Assembly: GCA_018385415.1 (NCBI GenBank)
Contig: JAHAZA010000063.1
Coordinates: 1-10,906, forward strand
Length of the DNA stretch: 10,906 nucleotides
Source of the DNA: Treponema sp.
GTDB taxonomy: Bacteria > Spirochaetota > Spirochaetia > Treponematales > Treponemataceae
Reading direction: 5' to 3'
Position numbers and translations under genes: made by a program. The notes below the pieces were generated by a model. It was not told where the DNA came from and did not search any database. It worked only from the letters and a program-made list of their open reading frames with translations. Below, piece by piece: positions 1 to 6,331 of this stretch. The stretch's first letter is position 1, and every line of letters begins with the position of its first letter.

Positions 1-671
1 AGACCCAAAATAACAATTCCTACAATTCCTACAATACCAATGATTGTTGCAGGAAGAGTCTTAAGACCACATTTGTTTGTAAGAATACCATATACTACGG
101 CAAGTACGATAAAGAGAACAGAAATCATAGCAGTTGTCTGATTTCCAGTAGGATTCTTTACAAAACCGAATGACATTCCGGCTTTTGCAATATCATCTGC
201 AGTAGAGAAGAATGTAGATGCTACTACGTTTACAAAAGAAGCAATTACAAGAATCAATACAAGCAAAGCAAAGATAATGAACAACTTCTTTGCTGTTTTA
301 CCCATTGAATCTTTGATGATTTCACCAACTGATTTACCATCATGACGGATAGAAGCAAACAACGAACCAAAGTCCTGAAGACCACCGAAGAAAATACCTC
401 CGATTACACACCAGAGAAATACTGGTACCCATCCAAATACAGCAGCCTGAATAGGACCGTTGATAGGACCAGCACCAGCGATTGACGAAAAGTGATGTCC
501 CATCAATACAGCAGGTTTTGCTTCTACATAGTCAACACCGTCTGGCATTGCCTTTGCAGGAGTATTTTTTGAAGGGTCAATACCCCACTGTTTTGCAAGC
601 CATGAACCGTAGAAAACGTATCCAATGAAAAGCAAAACGATAGCAGCAATGATAATCAATAATGCTGTCAT
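1..671 (-). CDS. cstA: CstA-family carbon starvation / pyruvate transporter, N-terminal part (truncated by window edge)
   Basis: The minus strand is open from an ATG at 671 to the window edge, giving about 223 residues. The start is set by a good Shine-Dalgarno, GGAGGAATAAAA before ATG. The protein begins MTALLIIIAAIVLLFIGYVF, a first membrane helix. Around residues 57-73 it carries the CstA signature GHHFSSIAGAGPINGP, followed by GWVPVFLWCVIGGIFFGGLQD. Further hydrophobic segments lie near residues 130-150 and 180-200, and a glycine/isoleucine-rich stretch sits at the truncated end. CstA proteins are polytopic inner-membrane transporters, in E. coli linked to peptide and pyruvate uptake under carbon limitation. 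Full-length members have roughly 500-700 residues, so most of the gene lies left of the window. The unknown-function gene upstream (721-1227) is on the same strand 49 bp away; I see no convincing promoter or terminator in that gap, so co-transcription is possible. Confidence 0.93.
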   Translation of the reverse strand, partial: MTALLIIIAAIVLLFIGYVFYGSWLAKQWGIDPSKNTPAKAMPDGVDYVEAKPAVLMGHHFSSIAGAGPINGPIQAAVFGWVPVFLWCVIGGIFFGGLQDFGSLFASIRHDGKSVGEIIKDSMGKTAKKLFIIFALLVLILVIASFVNVVASTFFSTADDIAKAGMSFGFVKNPTGNQTTAMISVLFIVLAVVYGILTNKCGLKTLPATIIGIVGIVGIVILG

Positions 672-720
672 TTTTATTCCTCCATTACGGAATTTAAATA
701 AGAATTAAATATATCTAATG

Positions 721-1227
721 TCATTTACATGACGAAAGACCTAATTTATACAATATCTTCTTTATATCTGAGCCATGATAATTTGAAAAAGCCTTCCGTA
801 CACTTAAATCAAGTACACAAAGCTTAAAATTACTCCAGCCATAAATTCCAAATTTGTAATCTTTTGACATATGAAGCTTACGGGCAGCTTTTTTTAGATC
901 CCCACTGCCACTTTCTGTAATTACAATCAGTGTAACATCGGAATTTCTATGTCCGTAATATGGTTTTATTCTTTCAAGACCTGCTTTCCAGGCAATATTG
1001 CTTAATTCACTTAACAGGAATGAATCCAGGCTCTGCTGGGTTGAAAAATACACAAATTCGTTAGAATCGATATCTGCAATTTTTGCAGCTTTGACCAACA
1101 CGTAATTCTCTGTATGACAGGTAAATTCTGCTTCCGCATTAAAAGGACTGGTTACATTTTCTTTTTTTATTGTGTAATAACCTGAATATGCAGGTAATAA
1201 TTTATCCAATGCTTCTGATGCTGTCAT
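721..1227 (-). CDS. conserved-looking protein of unknown function (168 aa)
   Basis: I do not recognise a named family with certainty. The frame is open back to an ATG at 1353, but the first 42 codons of that longer version would be the transcription terminator of the preceding gene and a hydrophobic stretch with no family look, so I choose the ATG at 1227. That choice is supported by a TTGAAG-17-TATAAT promoter whose -10 box ends 6 nt before this ATG. The protein then starts MTASEALDKLLPAYSGYY. It is soluble and basic, with no signal peptide or membrane helix. Blocks that look structured are AEAEFTCHTENYVLVKAAKI (about residues 32-51), an EFVYFST strand, HRNSDVTLIVITESGS, and a C-terminal YKFGIYGWSNFKLCVLDLS before a lysine-rich helix. 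From memory, similar proteins with an [F/Y]xFG/S-x-x-GW core occur in Clostridia and treponemes without assigned function. It lies between cstA and the His-rich gene on the same strand but has its own promoter. Confidence 0.72.
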   Translation of the reverse strand: MTASEALDKLLPAYSGYYTIKKENVTSPFNAEAEFTCHTENYVLVKAAKIADIDSNEFVYFSTQQSLDSFLLSELSNIAWKAGLERIKPYYGHRNSDVTLIVITESGSGDLKKAARKLHMSKDYKFGIYGWSNFKLCVLDLSVRKAFSNYHGSDIKKILYKLGLSSCK

Positions 1228-1233
1228 TCTTCC

Positions 1234-1262
1234 ATTATAAACATATATCAACGGGACTTCAA
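1234..1262 (-). promoter_or_regulatory. promoter for the 721-1227 gene, apparently leaderless
   Basis: On the minus strand TTGAAG (1257-1262, 4 of 6 consensus matches) is followed by exactly 17 bp and then a perfect TATAAT (1234-1239). Only six bases, GGAAGA, separate the -10 box from the ATG at 1227, so the expected transcription start is the A of the ATG. GGAAG itself is too close to the ATG to be a normal ribosome site. It lies within the longer open frame starting at 1353, which argues for the shorter gene model. Confidence 0.6.
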
Positions 1263-1313
1263 TAATAATAGTAAAAAACTTTATTATTTCTAAAATGGCA
1301 ATTTCATTAGCAT

Positions 1314-1346
1314 AAAAAAATAGCTGCCCTAGTTTCCTAAGGCAGC
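1314..1346 (-). terminator. intrinsic terminator of the His-rich gene
   Basis: Read on the minus strand, a 10-bp stem GCTGCCTTAG / CTAGGGCAGC (one G-U pair) closes a GAAA tetraloop and is followed by TA and seven T residues. It begins about 34 nt after the stop codon of the 1380-1793 gene. This is a textbook Rho-independent terminator and separates that gene from the next one on the same strand. Confidence 0.9.
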
Positions 1347-1379
1347 CTAACATATAATTATTTGTTCCTCCAACAGTAA

Positions 1380-1793
1380 TTAACGGTCATTCTGGGCTGT
1401 TATTCTCATTGCTATAGGTCCCTTACCAGCACAGCCATTTCTTGGTTCTGATTTATGATGTTCTGGCTGTCTTACCTTAGGTTCTGACTTGTGATATTCC
1501 GGCTGTCTTACCTTAGGTTCTGACTTGTGATGTTCCGGCTGTCTTACCTGAGGTTCTGACTTATGATGTTCCGGCTGTCTTACCTGAAGTTCTGACTTAT
1601 GATGTTTCTGTGGTCTATAGCCTGGTCTTTCTGTATGATGACGATCCTTTTTATGTCCCTGAAACTGTACATGAGGAACTGGCTGAGGTCTTTTTCCGTG
1701 ATGCTTTACTTCAGTTGGAGAAGCAAAAAGTGCAGCTCCACCTACCAATGCACATGTCATAAACACAATTGCTTTTTTGAAATTCTTTTTCAT
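1380..1793 (-). CDS. secreted histidine-rich tandem-repeat protein (137 aa), putative metal-binding
   Basis: The ATG at 1793 has a GGGAG ribosome site 7 nt upstream. Residues 1-25 (MKKNFKKAIVFMTCALVGGAALFAS) form a classic Sec signal peptide, with a basic start, a hydrophobic core and an ALFA/S cleavage area, so the mature protein should be periplasmic or exported. The mature part has no hydrophobic core. It is rich in His, Lys, Arg, Pro and Gln and carries 15 histidines, many in HH pairs. Residues 64-117 are four 12-residue repeats, HHKSE-[L/P]-[Q/K]-VRQPE, plus a partial fifth. The short tail (from about residue 118) contains one cysteine in the mature region. His-pair repeats commonly bind Zn, Ni or Cu; that role here is inference, and an envelope or low-complexity structural role is also possible. 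It is divergent from a two-component system 242 bp away and ends in its own terminator. Confidence 0.82.
   Translation of the reverse strand: MKKNFKKAIVFMTCALVGGAALFASPTEVKHHGKRPQPVPHVQFQGHKKDRHHTERPGYRPQKHHKSELQVRQPEHHKSEPQVRQPEHHKSEPKVRQPEYHKSEPKVRQPEHHKSEPRNGCAGKGPIAMRITAQNDR
1444..1606. repeat. 36-bp in-frame tandem repeat (about 4.5 copies)
   Basis: Units begin at 1444, 1480, 1516 and 1552, with a partial unit from 1588. The 36-bp period is twelve codons, so copy-number change keeps the frame. Copies differ by only a few substitutions, for example TTATGATG against TTGTGATA and CTTAGG against CTGAGG, which suggests recent duplication. On the minus strand the unit encodes HHKSEPxVRQPE. 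Confidence 0.93.
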
Positions 1794-1939
1794 AATTAAT
1801 CTCCCATAAAATCTGCATTTTGCAGGTATTTAATTTCATAAGTTTCTGTAACTTGCTTAATTAAATTACACCTAAATAAGACCCAGATCTTCCTTAAGTT
1901 ACTAAGAACAAAATAAGAAGACTCTTATATTAACTTTTC

Positions 1940-1968
1940 TTCAAAAACATTAATTTTTAGTTTATACT
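1940..1968 (+). promoter_or_regulatory. candidate sigma-70 promoter of the two-component operon
   Basis: TTCAAA (1940-1945) is 17 bp from TATACT (1963-1968). The predicted start is near 1975, giving a leader of about 60 nt that contains the GGAG ribosome site of the response regulator gene. It sits in the 242-bp divergent region 1794-2035. That region also holds a widely spaced 7-bp inverted pair, GTAACTT (1848-1854) and AAGTTAC (1896-1902), of unknown meaning. I could not identify a convincing promoter for the leftward His-rich gene. Confidence 0.5.
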
Positions 1969-2035
1969 ATTTATACAAAGGGAATTTTTTATTACTTTTA
2001 TTACTTATCAAATAAATAACCTGGAGTTATTAATT

Positions 2036-2737
2036 ATGAATCAAACAGAAAAATCACAGCGTATCTTAATTGTAGAAGATGATTCAGGAATCAGTGATTT
2101 TATTAATCTTGAATTACAGCATGAAGGCTTTGAAACTTCTGTTGCCGCAACAGGAAGACAGGCACTTGAACAGTTTGAATCTTTCAACCCGGATTTGATT
2201 CTTCTTGATGTAATGCTTCCGGAATTAAGTGGTCTGGAAGTTCTTCGCCGTATAAGAAAAACATCTTCCGTTCCTGTAATTATGATAACAGCCCGCGGCG
2301 AAACATATGACAGAGTCAATGGACTTGATGCCGGAGCAGATGACTACATTCCAAAGCCATTTGAAATCGAAGAACTATTGGCACGCATGCGTGCAGTATT
2401 AAGACGAATGACAAAAGTCGAAAATTCCCCAGCAGTATTAAAGCTTAGAGATATTGAAATTATCCCTGACGAAATGATTGTCAAACTAAAAGGCCAGGCT
2501 ATCAATCTTTCGAAAACTGAATATATGATGCTTAAAAAGCTTGTAGAAAATCCTGACAAAGTTTTCTCAAGAGAAGATTTAATCGACGTAATCTGGGGAA
2601 AAGGCCACTTCATTGATGAAAATACAATCGATGTCTACATCGGCTATCTTCGTTCAAAAATTGATAATACAATCAAAGAAGAATATATTAAAACAATTCG
2701 TGGCGTAGGATATAAACTTTTAAGCAAGACCGAGTAA
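2036..2737 (+). CDS. OmpR/PhoB-family response regulator (233 aa), ArlR-like
   Basis: A two-domain DNA-binding response regulator of normal length. The receiver domain spans about residues 8-122. It has the acidic pocket E14-D15-D16 in ILIVEDD, the phospho-acceptor D58 in LILLDVMLP, the switch T85 in VIMITAR, and K107 in the YIPKPF motif. A winged-helix output domain covers about 135-230, with the typical LSKTEYMMLKKL and the C-terminal TIRGVGYKL hairpin. The stretch TYDRVNGLDAGADDYIPKPF followed by EELLARMRAVLRR is closest, by memory, to the ArlR/CsrR branch of Gram-positive regulators. The ATG at 2036 has a CTGGAG site about 10 nt upstream. The kinase gene follows after 19 bp, so they form an operon. 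The divergent His-rich secreted protein is a natural candidate target, by inference. The stimulus is not visible. Confidence 0.95.
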   Translation: MNQTEKSQRILIVEDDSGISDFINLELQHEGFETSVAATGRQALEQFESFNPDLILLDVMLPELSGLEVLRRIRKTSSVPVIMITARGETYDRVNGLDAGADDYIPKPFEIEELLARMRAVLRRMTKVENSPAVLKLRDIEIIPDEMIVKLKGQAINLSKTEYMMLKKLVENPDKVFSREDLIDVIWGKGHFIDENTIDVYIGYLRSKIDNTIKEEYIKTIRGVGYKLLSKTE

Positions 2738-2756
2738 CAAGAATAAAGGAATTTTC

Positions 2757-4148
2757 ATGAACAAAAAAAAGATAAAGAAGCTGTCCATTTCTTCAATCTT
2801 AGCTTTCAGATTTACTTTTATTCTGACTGCAGTTGTAATTATTCTCGTACTTGTTTTTTCAAGAATTCTTCTTGTTGATCTGAATAACCAGCGCACAGTT
2901 GAATTAGACCGATCTATTTCAATCATCGAACGAAATTACCTCACCCATATTAAAGAAACACCGGAAGAACGCTTCACAATCAAGAGAATTCCGAAACATT
3001 TAGGTTATCTTATATATAAAATTGACGGTGACCAGATAATTACAGTCGACACTAATTCTGATGAAGTTCCGCCTGTACCCTTTGCAGAAAAAAAAGCAAA
3101 ATATTACACCAAACGAACTACTCCAGGACAAGAAATAAAAATCATTTATATGTCACGGCCGGTTCAATCAGACCCGTCAGTTGTAATTCAATTATGGATT
3201 GATGTTCACAATGACTCCTTGTATCAGATGAAGCATGATCAGCCACGAATCATTCTAATTTCTTTGATTCCAATTTTAATCATATGTTATTTCATTACAT
3301 ATTTTATTGCACGCAATATCATGAAGCCTGTTGTAAAAATGACAGAAGACGCAAAACATATTTCAAGTTCCAGTCTTGATACATTTCTTCCAGTAAAAAA
3401 TAATGGTGATGAACTTGATGAACTTGCAAAAACTTTCAATGATTTATTCTCACGATTAAAAATTGATTTTGACAGAGAACGCCAGTTTACAAGTGATGTT
3501 TCTCACGAATTGAAGACACCTGTAGCTGTAATTTTAGGTCAGGCAAATCTTTTACGCCGCTGGGGAAAAAACGATCCTGTCCAACTTGATAAATCAATAA
3601 ATACAATTATCTCGGAAACGAAATCAATGGATGCAATCATTCAGAACCTGCTCCAGATGACTAGAATAGAAAGCGGTAAAATAATTCCATCAAAAGAAGA
3701 GTTTTTGCTCTCCGAATTGTTTGGCAAAATAAAGGAAGAAATTGAAATACTGGATCCAACAAGCGAAATTATTTTCAACTACGCTCCTGACTTAAAAATT
3801 ACTACAGACTTTGAATTGCTTCATCAGTCTCTAATGGTATGTATATCCAACAGCTTAAAATTCTGTCCTAAGCCTTTAAAATTAACAGTATCAGCTTCTG
3901 ATACAAATCAAAGCATAAGCATTCATGTTACAGACAACGGCCCAGGCTTTGCCCCAGATATTATACCTCATGTATTTGAACGTTTTTATCGCGGAGATGA
4001 TGCACATACAAGAAGTGCAGGTGGATCTGGACTTGGACTTTCTATTGCAAAAGCAATTATTCAAAGTTTAGGTGGAACGATTTCTGCCTCAAATGACGAA
4101 ATTACAAAAGGTGCAAAGCTGTCAATTTCCATCAATAGTTTCTATTGA
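2757..4148 (+). CDS. membrane sensor histidine kinase (463 aa), partner of the upstream regulator
   Basis: Domain order is: basic N-terminus, membrane helix at about residues 18-40, extracytoplasmic sensor region of about 120 residues (41-163) with no family I recognise, second helix at 164-185, HAMP linker at about 186-238, HisKA with phospho-acceptor H250 in FTSDVSHELKTPVAVIL, and an HATPase domain. The ATP pocket shows the N box around N365 (ISNSLKF), DNGPGF at 393-398, FERFYRG, and the G2 box GGSGLGLS at 422-429. All catalytic elements are intact. The order matches ArlS-type kinases, and the sensor loop is charged and lacks cysteine pairs or an obvious metal cluster. The ATG at 2757 has AAAGGA about 7 nt upstream and follows the regulator stop by 19 bp. 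No clear terminator separates it from pckG. Confidence 0.95.
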   Translation: MNKKKIKKLSISSILAFRFTFILTAVVIILVLVFSRILLVDLNNQRTVELDRSISIIERNYLTHIKETPEERFTIKRIPKHLGYLIYKIDGDQIITVDTNSDEVPPVPFAEKKAKYYTKRTTPGQEIKIIYMSRPVQSDPSVVIQLWIDVHNDSLYQMKHDQPRIILISLIPILIICYFITYFIARNIMKPVVKMTEDAKHISSSSLDTFLPVKNNGDELDELAKTFNDLFSRLKIDFDRERQFTSDVSHELKTPVAVILGQANLLRRWGKNDPVQLDKSINTIISETKSMDAIIQNLLQMTRIESGKIIPSKEEFLLSELFGKIKEEIEILDPTSEIIFNYAPDLKITTDFELLHQSLMVCISNSLKFCPKPLKLTVSASDTNQSISIHVTDNGPGFAPDIIPHVFERFYRGDDAHTRSAGGSGLGLSIAKAIIQSLGGTISASNDEITKGAKLSISINSFY

Positions 4149-4149
4149 A

Positions 4150-4207
4150 TTCATATAAAAAATTTAGTATCTTTATAACCAAATTGTGAATTTTTTTCGG
4201 AAAAATT
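4150..4207 (+). promoter_or_regulatory. possible pckG promoter and AU-rich leader stem
   Basis: TTCATA (4150-4155) lies 18 bp before TATAAC (4174-4179), predicting a start near 4186 and a leader of about 68 nt. At the very start of that leader AATTTTT (4189-4195) and AAAAATT (4201-4207) could form a weak stem around TTCGG. Other weak hexamers exist closer to the gene (TTGATT at 4206-4211), so the assignment is tentative. Confidence 0.3.
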
Positions 4208-4253
4208 GATTTATCGAAGATTCCGTTAAAAATAAAAACTTAAGGAGTTTTCA

Positions 4254-6101
4254 ATGACAGTTAATGACATTAAAAATGCCAAAATCAAGGCATGGATTGA
4301 AGAATGTGTTAAGATGTGTGAACCAGACTCAGTAGTAGTTTGTGATGGTTCAACCGCTGAATACGACCGCTTGATGCAGAAATGTGTTGATGCAGGACTT
4401 GCTACACCACTTGCAAAGAAAGCTAACAGCTTCCTTTTCCGTTCACTTCCAAGTGACGTTGCTCGTGTAGAAGGACGTACATTCATTTCTTCAGTTAAAG
4501 AAGAAGATGCTGGTCCTACAAACCACTGGATCGATCCAAAAGAACTCAAAGCTACAATGACAGGTCTTTACAAAGGTTGTATGCACGGACGTACAATGTA
4601 TGTAATTCCATTCTGTATGGGTCCACTTGGTTCACCTATCGCTAAATATGGTGTTGAACTTACAGACTCAGAATACGTAGTATTGAACATGGACATCATG
4701 ACACGTGCCGGCGAAAAAGTATGGCAGTACCTTGATGATGAATTCGTTCCATGTCTCCACTCAGTTGGTAAACCACTTAATAATGGTGAAAAAGATAACG
4801 GTATCTGGCCTTGTGCTGACGTTGAAAACAAATACATTTCACACTTCCCAGAAGAAAGACTCATCTGGTCTTACGGATCGGGTTACGGTGGAAATGCTCT
4901 TCTCGGAAAGAAATGTTTCGCTCTCCGTATCGCAACAGTAATCGCTCGTGAAGAAGGATGGCTTGCTGAACACATGCTCATTCTCAAGCTCACAAACCCA
5001 CAGGGCGAAGTAAAATATGTAACAGGTGCTTTCCCATCAGCTTGTGGAAAAACAAACCTCGCTATGTTGATTCCAACTATCCCAGGATGGAAGGTTGAAA
5101 CAGTTGGTGACGATATCGCTTGGATGAAATTCGGAAAAGATGGTCGTCTCTATGCTATCAACCCAGAAGCAGGATTCTTCGGAGTTGCTCCAGGAACATC
5201 TGCAGAAAGCAACAAGAACGCTCTCATATCAGCTGAAAAGAACACAATTTACACAAACTGTGCTCTTACAGAAGACGGAGACGTTTGGTGGGAAGGAATC
5301 GGATACCCAGCTAAAGGTAACCTGGTTGACTGGAAAGGTCAGACTCGCCCAGCATTCGAAAAAGACAAAGCTCCTAAGGGAGAAGAAATGGCACATCCAA
5401 ACGCTCGCTTTACAGCTCCAGCTGGTCAGTGTCCATGTATCGCATCTGACTGGGAATCTCCAGAAGGTGTTCCTATTTCTGCTATCCTCTTTGGTGGACG
5501 CCGTCCATCAACAGTTCCACTGGTACACCAGGCTCGTTCATGGGAACACGGTGTATTCCTTGGATCTATCGTAGGTTCAGAAATCACAGCTGCTTCTACA
5601 ATTAACGCTGCAGAAGTTGGAAAGATTCGTCGTGACCCATTTGCTATTCTCCCATTCTGTGGATATAACATGGGTGACTACTTCCAGCACTGGATTGATG
5701 TAGGTAATGCTGCTCCTGATAAGGATAAGCTTCCTAAGATCTTCTACGTTAACTGGTTCCGTAAGGATGATAACAACAAGGATCTCCCAGGTGGATTCAT
5801 GTGGCCAGGATACGGTGATAACTCACGTGTTCTTGCTTGGATTTTTGACCGCTGTAATGGCGTTGACAATGCTAAGGACACTCCAATTGGCCTTATGCCA
5901 GCTGATGGTGCTCTTAATACAGAAGGTCTTGCTGACTGCTACAAGAAAACTCTCCCAGAAATCCTCAAAGTTGATGTTGAAGGATGGAAGAAAGAAGTTA
6001 AAGATATCCGTGAAAACCACTATCCAAAATTTGGAAAACACCTTCCAAAAGAACTCACAGCTATCCTTGACGATCTCGAAGCTCGTCTTAACAAAGCATA
6101 A
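4254..6101 (+). CDS. pckG: phosphoenolpyruvate carboxykinase, GTP-dependent (EC 4.1.1.32), 615 aa
   Basis: The enzyme interconverts oxaloacetate plus GTP with PEP, CO2 and GDP in the cytoplasm. In fermentative anaerobes it often runs toward oxaloacetate, feeding succinate formation and gaining GTP. Length and motifs are typical of the GTP class: R71 in the VARVEGRTF mobile loop, YGSGYGGN at 207-214, metal ligands K220 and H240 (GKKCF, AEHM), the kinase-1a loop FPSACGKTNLAML with C264 and K266, and GDDIAW with D287. The C-terminal half has the family's NMGDYFQHW and FYVNWFRKD stretches. The start has TAAGGAG 8 nt upstream. Codon use is strongly biased (CTC/CTT Leu, CGT Arg, GCT Ala, CCA Pro) and unlike the AAA/TTA-rich neighbours, as expected for a highly expressed gene. 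The stop is followed by a structured tail and a strong terminator. Confidence 0.98.
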   Translation: MTVNDIKNAKIKAWIEECVKMCEPDSVVVCDGSTAEYDRLMQKCVDAGLATPLAKKANSFLFRSLPSDVARVEGRTFISSVKEEDAGPTNHWIDPKELKATMTGLYKGCMHGRTMYVIPFCMGPLGSPIAKYGVELTDSEYVVLNMDIMTRAGEKVWQYLDDEFVPCLHSVGKPLNNGEKDNGIWPCADVENKYISHFPEERLIWSYGSGYGGNALLGKKCFALRIATVIAREEGWLAEHMLILKLTNPQGEVKYVTGAFPSACGKTNLAMLIPTIPGWKVETVGDDIAWMKFGKDGRLYAINPEAGFFGVAPGTSAESNKNALISAEKNTIYTNCALTEDGDVWWEGIGYPAKGNLVDWKGQTRPAFEKDKAPKGEEMAHPNARFTAPAGQCPCIASDWESPEGVPISAILFGGRRPSTVPLVHQARSWEHGVFLGSIVGSEITAASTINAAEVGKIRRDPFAILPFCGYNMGDYFQHWIDVGNAAPDKDKLPKIFYVNWFRKDDNNKDLPGGFMWPGYGDNSRVLAWIFDRCNGVDNAKDTPIGLMPADGALNTEGLADCYKKTLPEILKVDVEGWKKEVKDIRENHYPKFGKHLPKELTAILDDLEARLNKA

Positions 6102-6118
6102 TTTTGGATGATCTTGAT

Positions 6119-6148
6119 GCCAGGTTTATAATTTATAAAAAACCTGGC
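6119..6148. repeat. inverted repeat (9-bp arms) downstream of pckG
   Basis: GCCAGGTTT (6119-6127) and AAACCTGGC (6140-6148) are perfect complements around a 12-nt AT-rich loop. No T-run follows on either strand, so it is not a typical terminator. It may protect the pckG mRNA 3' end or be part of an inserted element. Confidence 0.75.
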
Positions 6149-6158
6149 AAACGGCTGA

Positions 6159-6189
6159 GTCAAGGCTTTAAGCGTAAGCGTACCTTGAC
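6159..6189. repeat. second inverted repeat (7-bp arms) in the same segment
   Basis: GTCAAGG (6159-6165) pairs with CCTTGAC (6183-6189). The loop holds a short direct repeat, AAGCGT-AAGCGT. Immediately after it, AGACG (6191-6195) and CGTCT (6202-6206) form a further small stem that runs into the duplicated pckG tail. Confidence 0.65.
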
Positions 6190-6241
6190 CAGACGTAAGC
6201 TCGTCTTAACAAAGCATAGTTTAGTCCTATAGACTGAATAC

Positions 6242-6274
6242 AAAAGCCTGTCTGGATTTTTCAGACAGGCTTTT
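6242..6274. terminator. bidirectional intrinsic terminator between pckG and the pseudouridine synthase gene
   Basis: AAAAGCCTGTCTG (6242-6254) and CAGACAGGCTTTT (6262-6274) are perfect complements with a 7-nt loop. The GC-rich core is followed by T residues on both strands. It lies 140 nt after the pckG stop and 57 nt after the stop of the convergent minus-strand gene, so it can serve both. Confidence 0.9.
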
Positions 6275-6331
6275 CAACTGGCTCTTCGTAATTTTCCTGT
6301 AACTAATCTATTAAATCGTCATCAAAAAAAA

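Larger units (their letters stand above)
6079..6218. repeat. 22-bp direct repeat flanking a structured 96-bp segment at the pckG 3' end
   Basis: The last codons and stop of pckG (6079-6100, beginning AAGCTCGTCTTAAC and ending AAAGCATA) recur without mismatch at 6197-6218. The offset is 118 bp. The first copy encodes the normal C-terminus (ARLNKA), so the second is a non-coding duplicate. The intervening segment contains two inverted repeats. This looks like a target-type duplication around a small inserted element, or a local tandem duplication that has since changed. Confidence 0.85.

Noticed and set aside
1227..1353. STN (secretin/TonB N-terminal) domain at the start of the unknown protein, suggested by GRMTASEALDKLL
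   Set aside because: The resemblance is a short helix pattern only. The required upstream part would be translated from a terminator and promoter, and the rest of the protein has no TonB or secretin feature.
1444..1606. CRISPR-like repeat array
   Set aside because: The repeats are head-to-tail without spacers, have a period divisible by three and lie inside a signal-peptide-bearing gene.
1599..1799. 66-codon open frame on the plus strand across the His-rich gene
   Set aside because: It is antisense to a gene with a clear signal peptide and repeats, and has no ribosome site. Similar overlapping frames across pckG, the kinase, znuB and znuC were dropped for the same reason.
1812..1825. CTGCA/TGCAG mini-hairpin before the His-rich gene
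   Set aside because: A 5-bp stem with a 3-nt loop is too weak to call a regulatory element.
4189..4253. Riboswitch or attenuator in the pckG leader
   Set aside because: There is only a weak AU stem, with no conserved aptamer-like core and no terminator/antiterminator pair.
6119..6148. Primary pckG terminator
   Set aside because: The stem is good but no T-run follows on either strand. The 6242-6274 hairpin is the convincing terminator.
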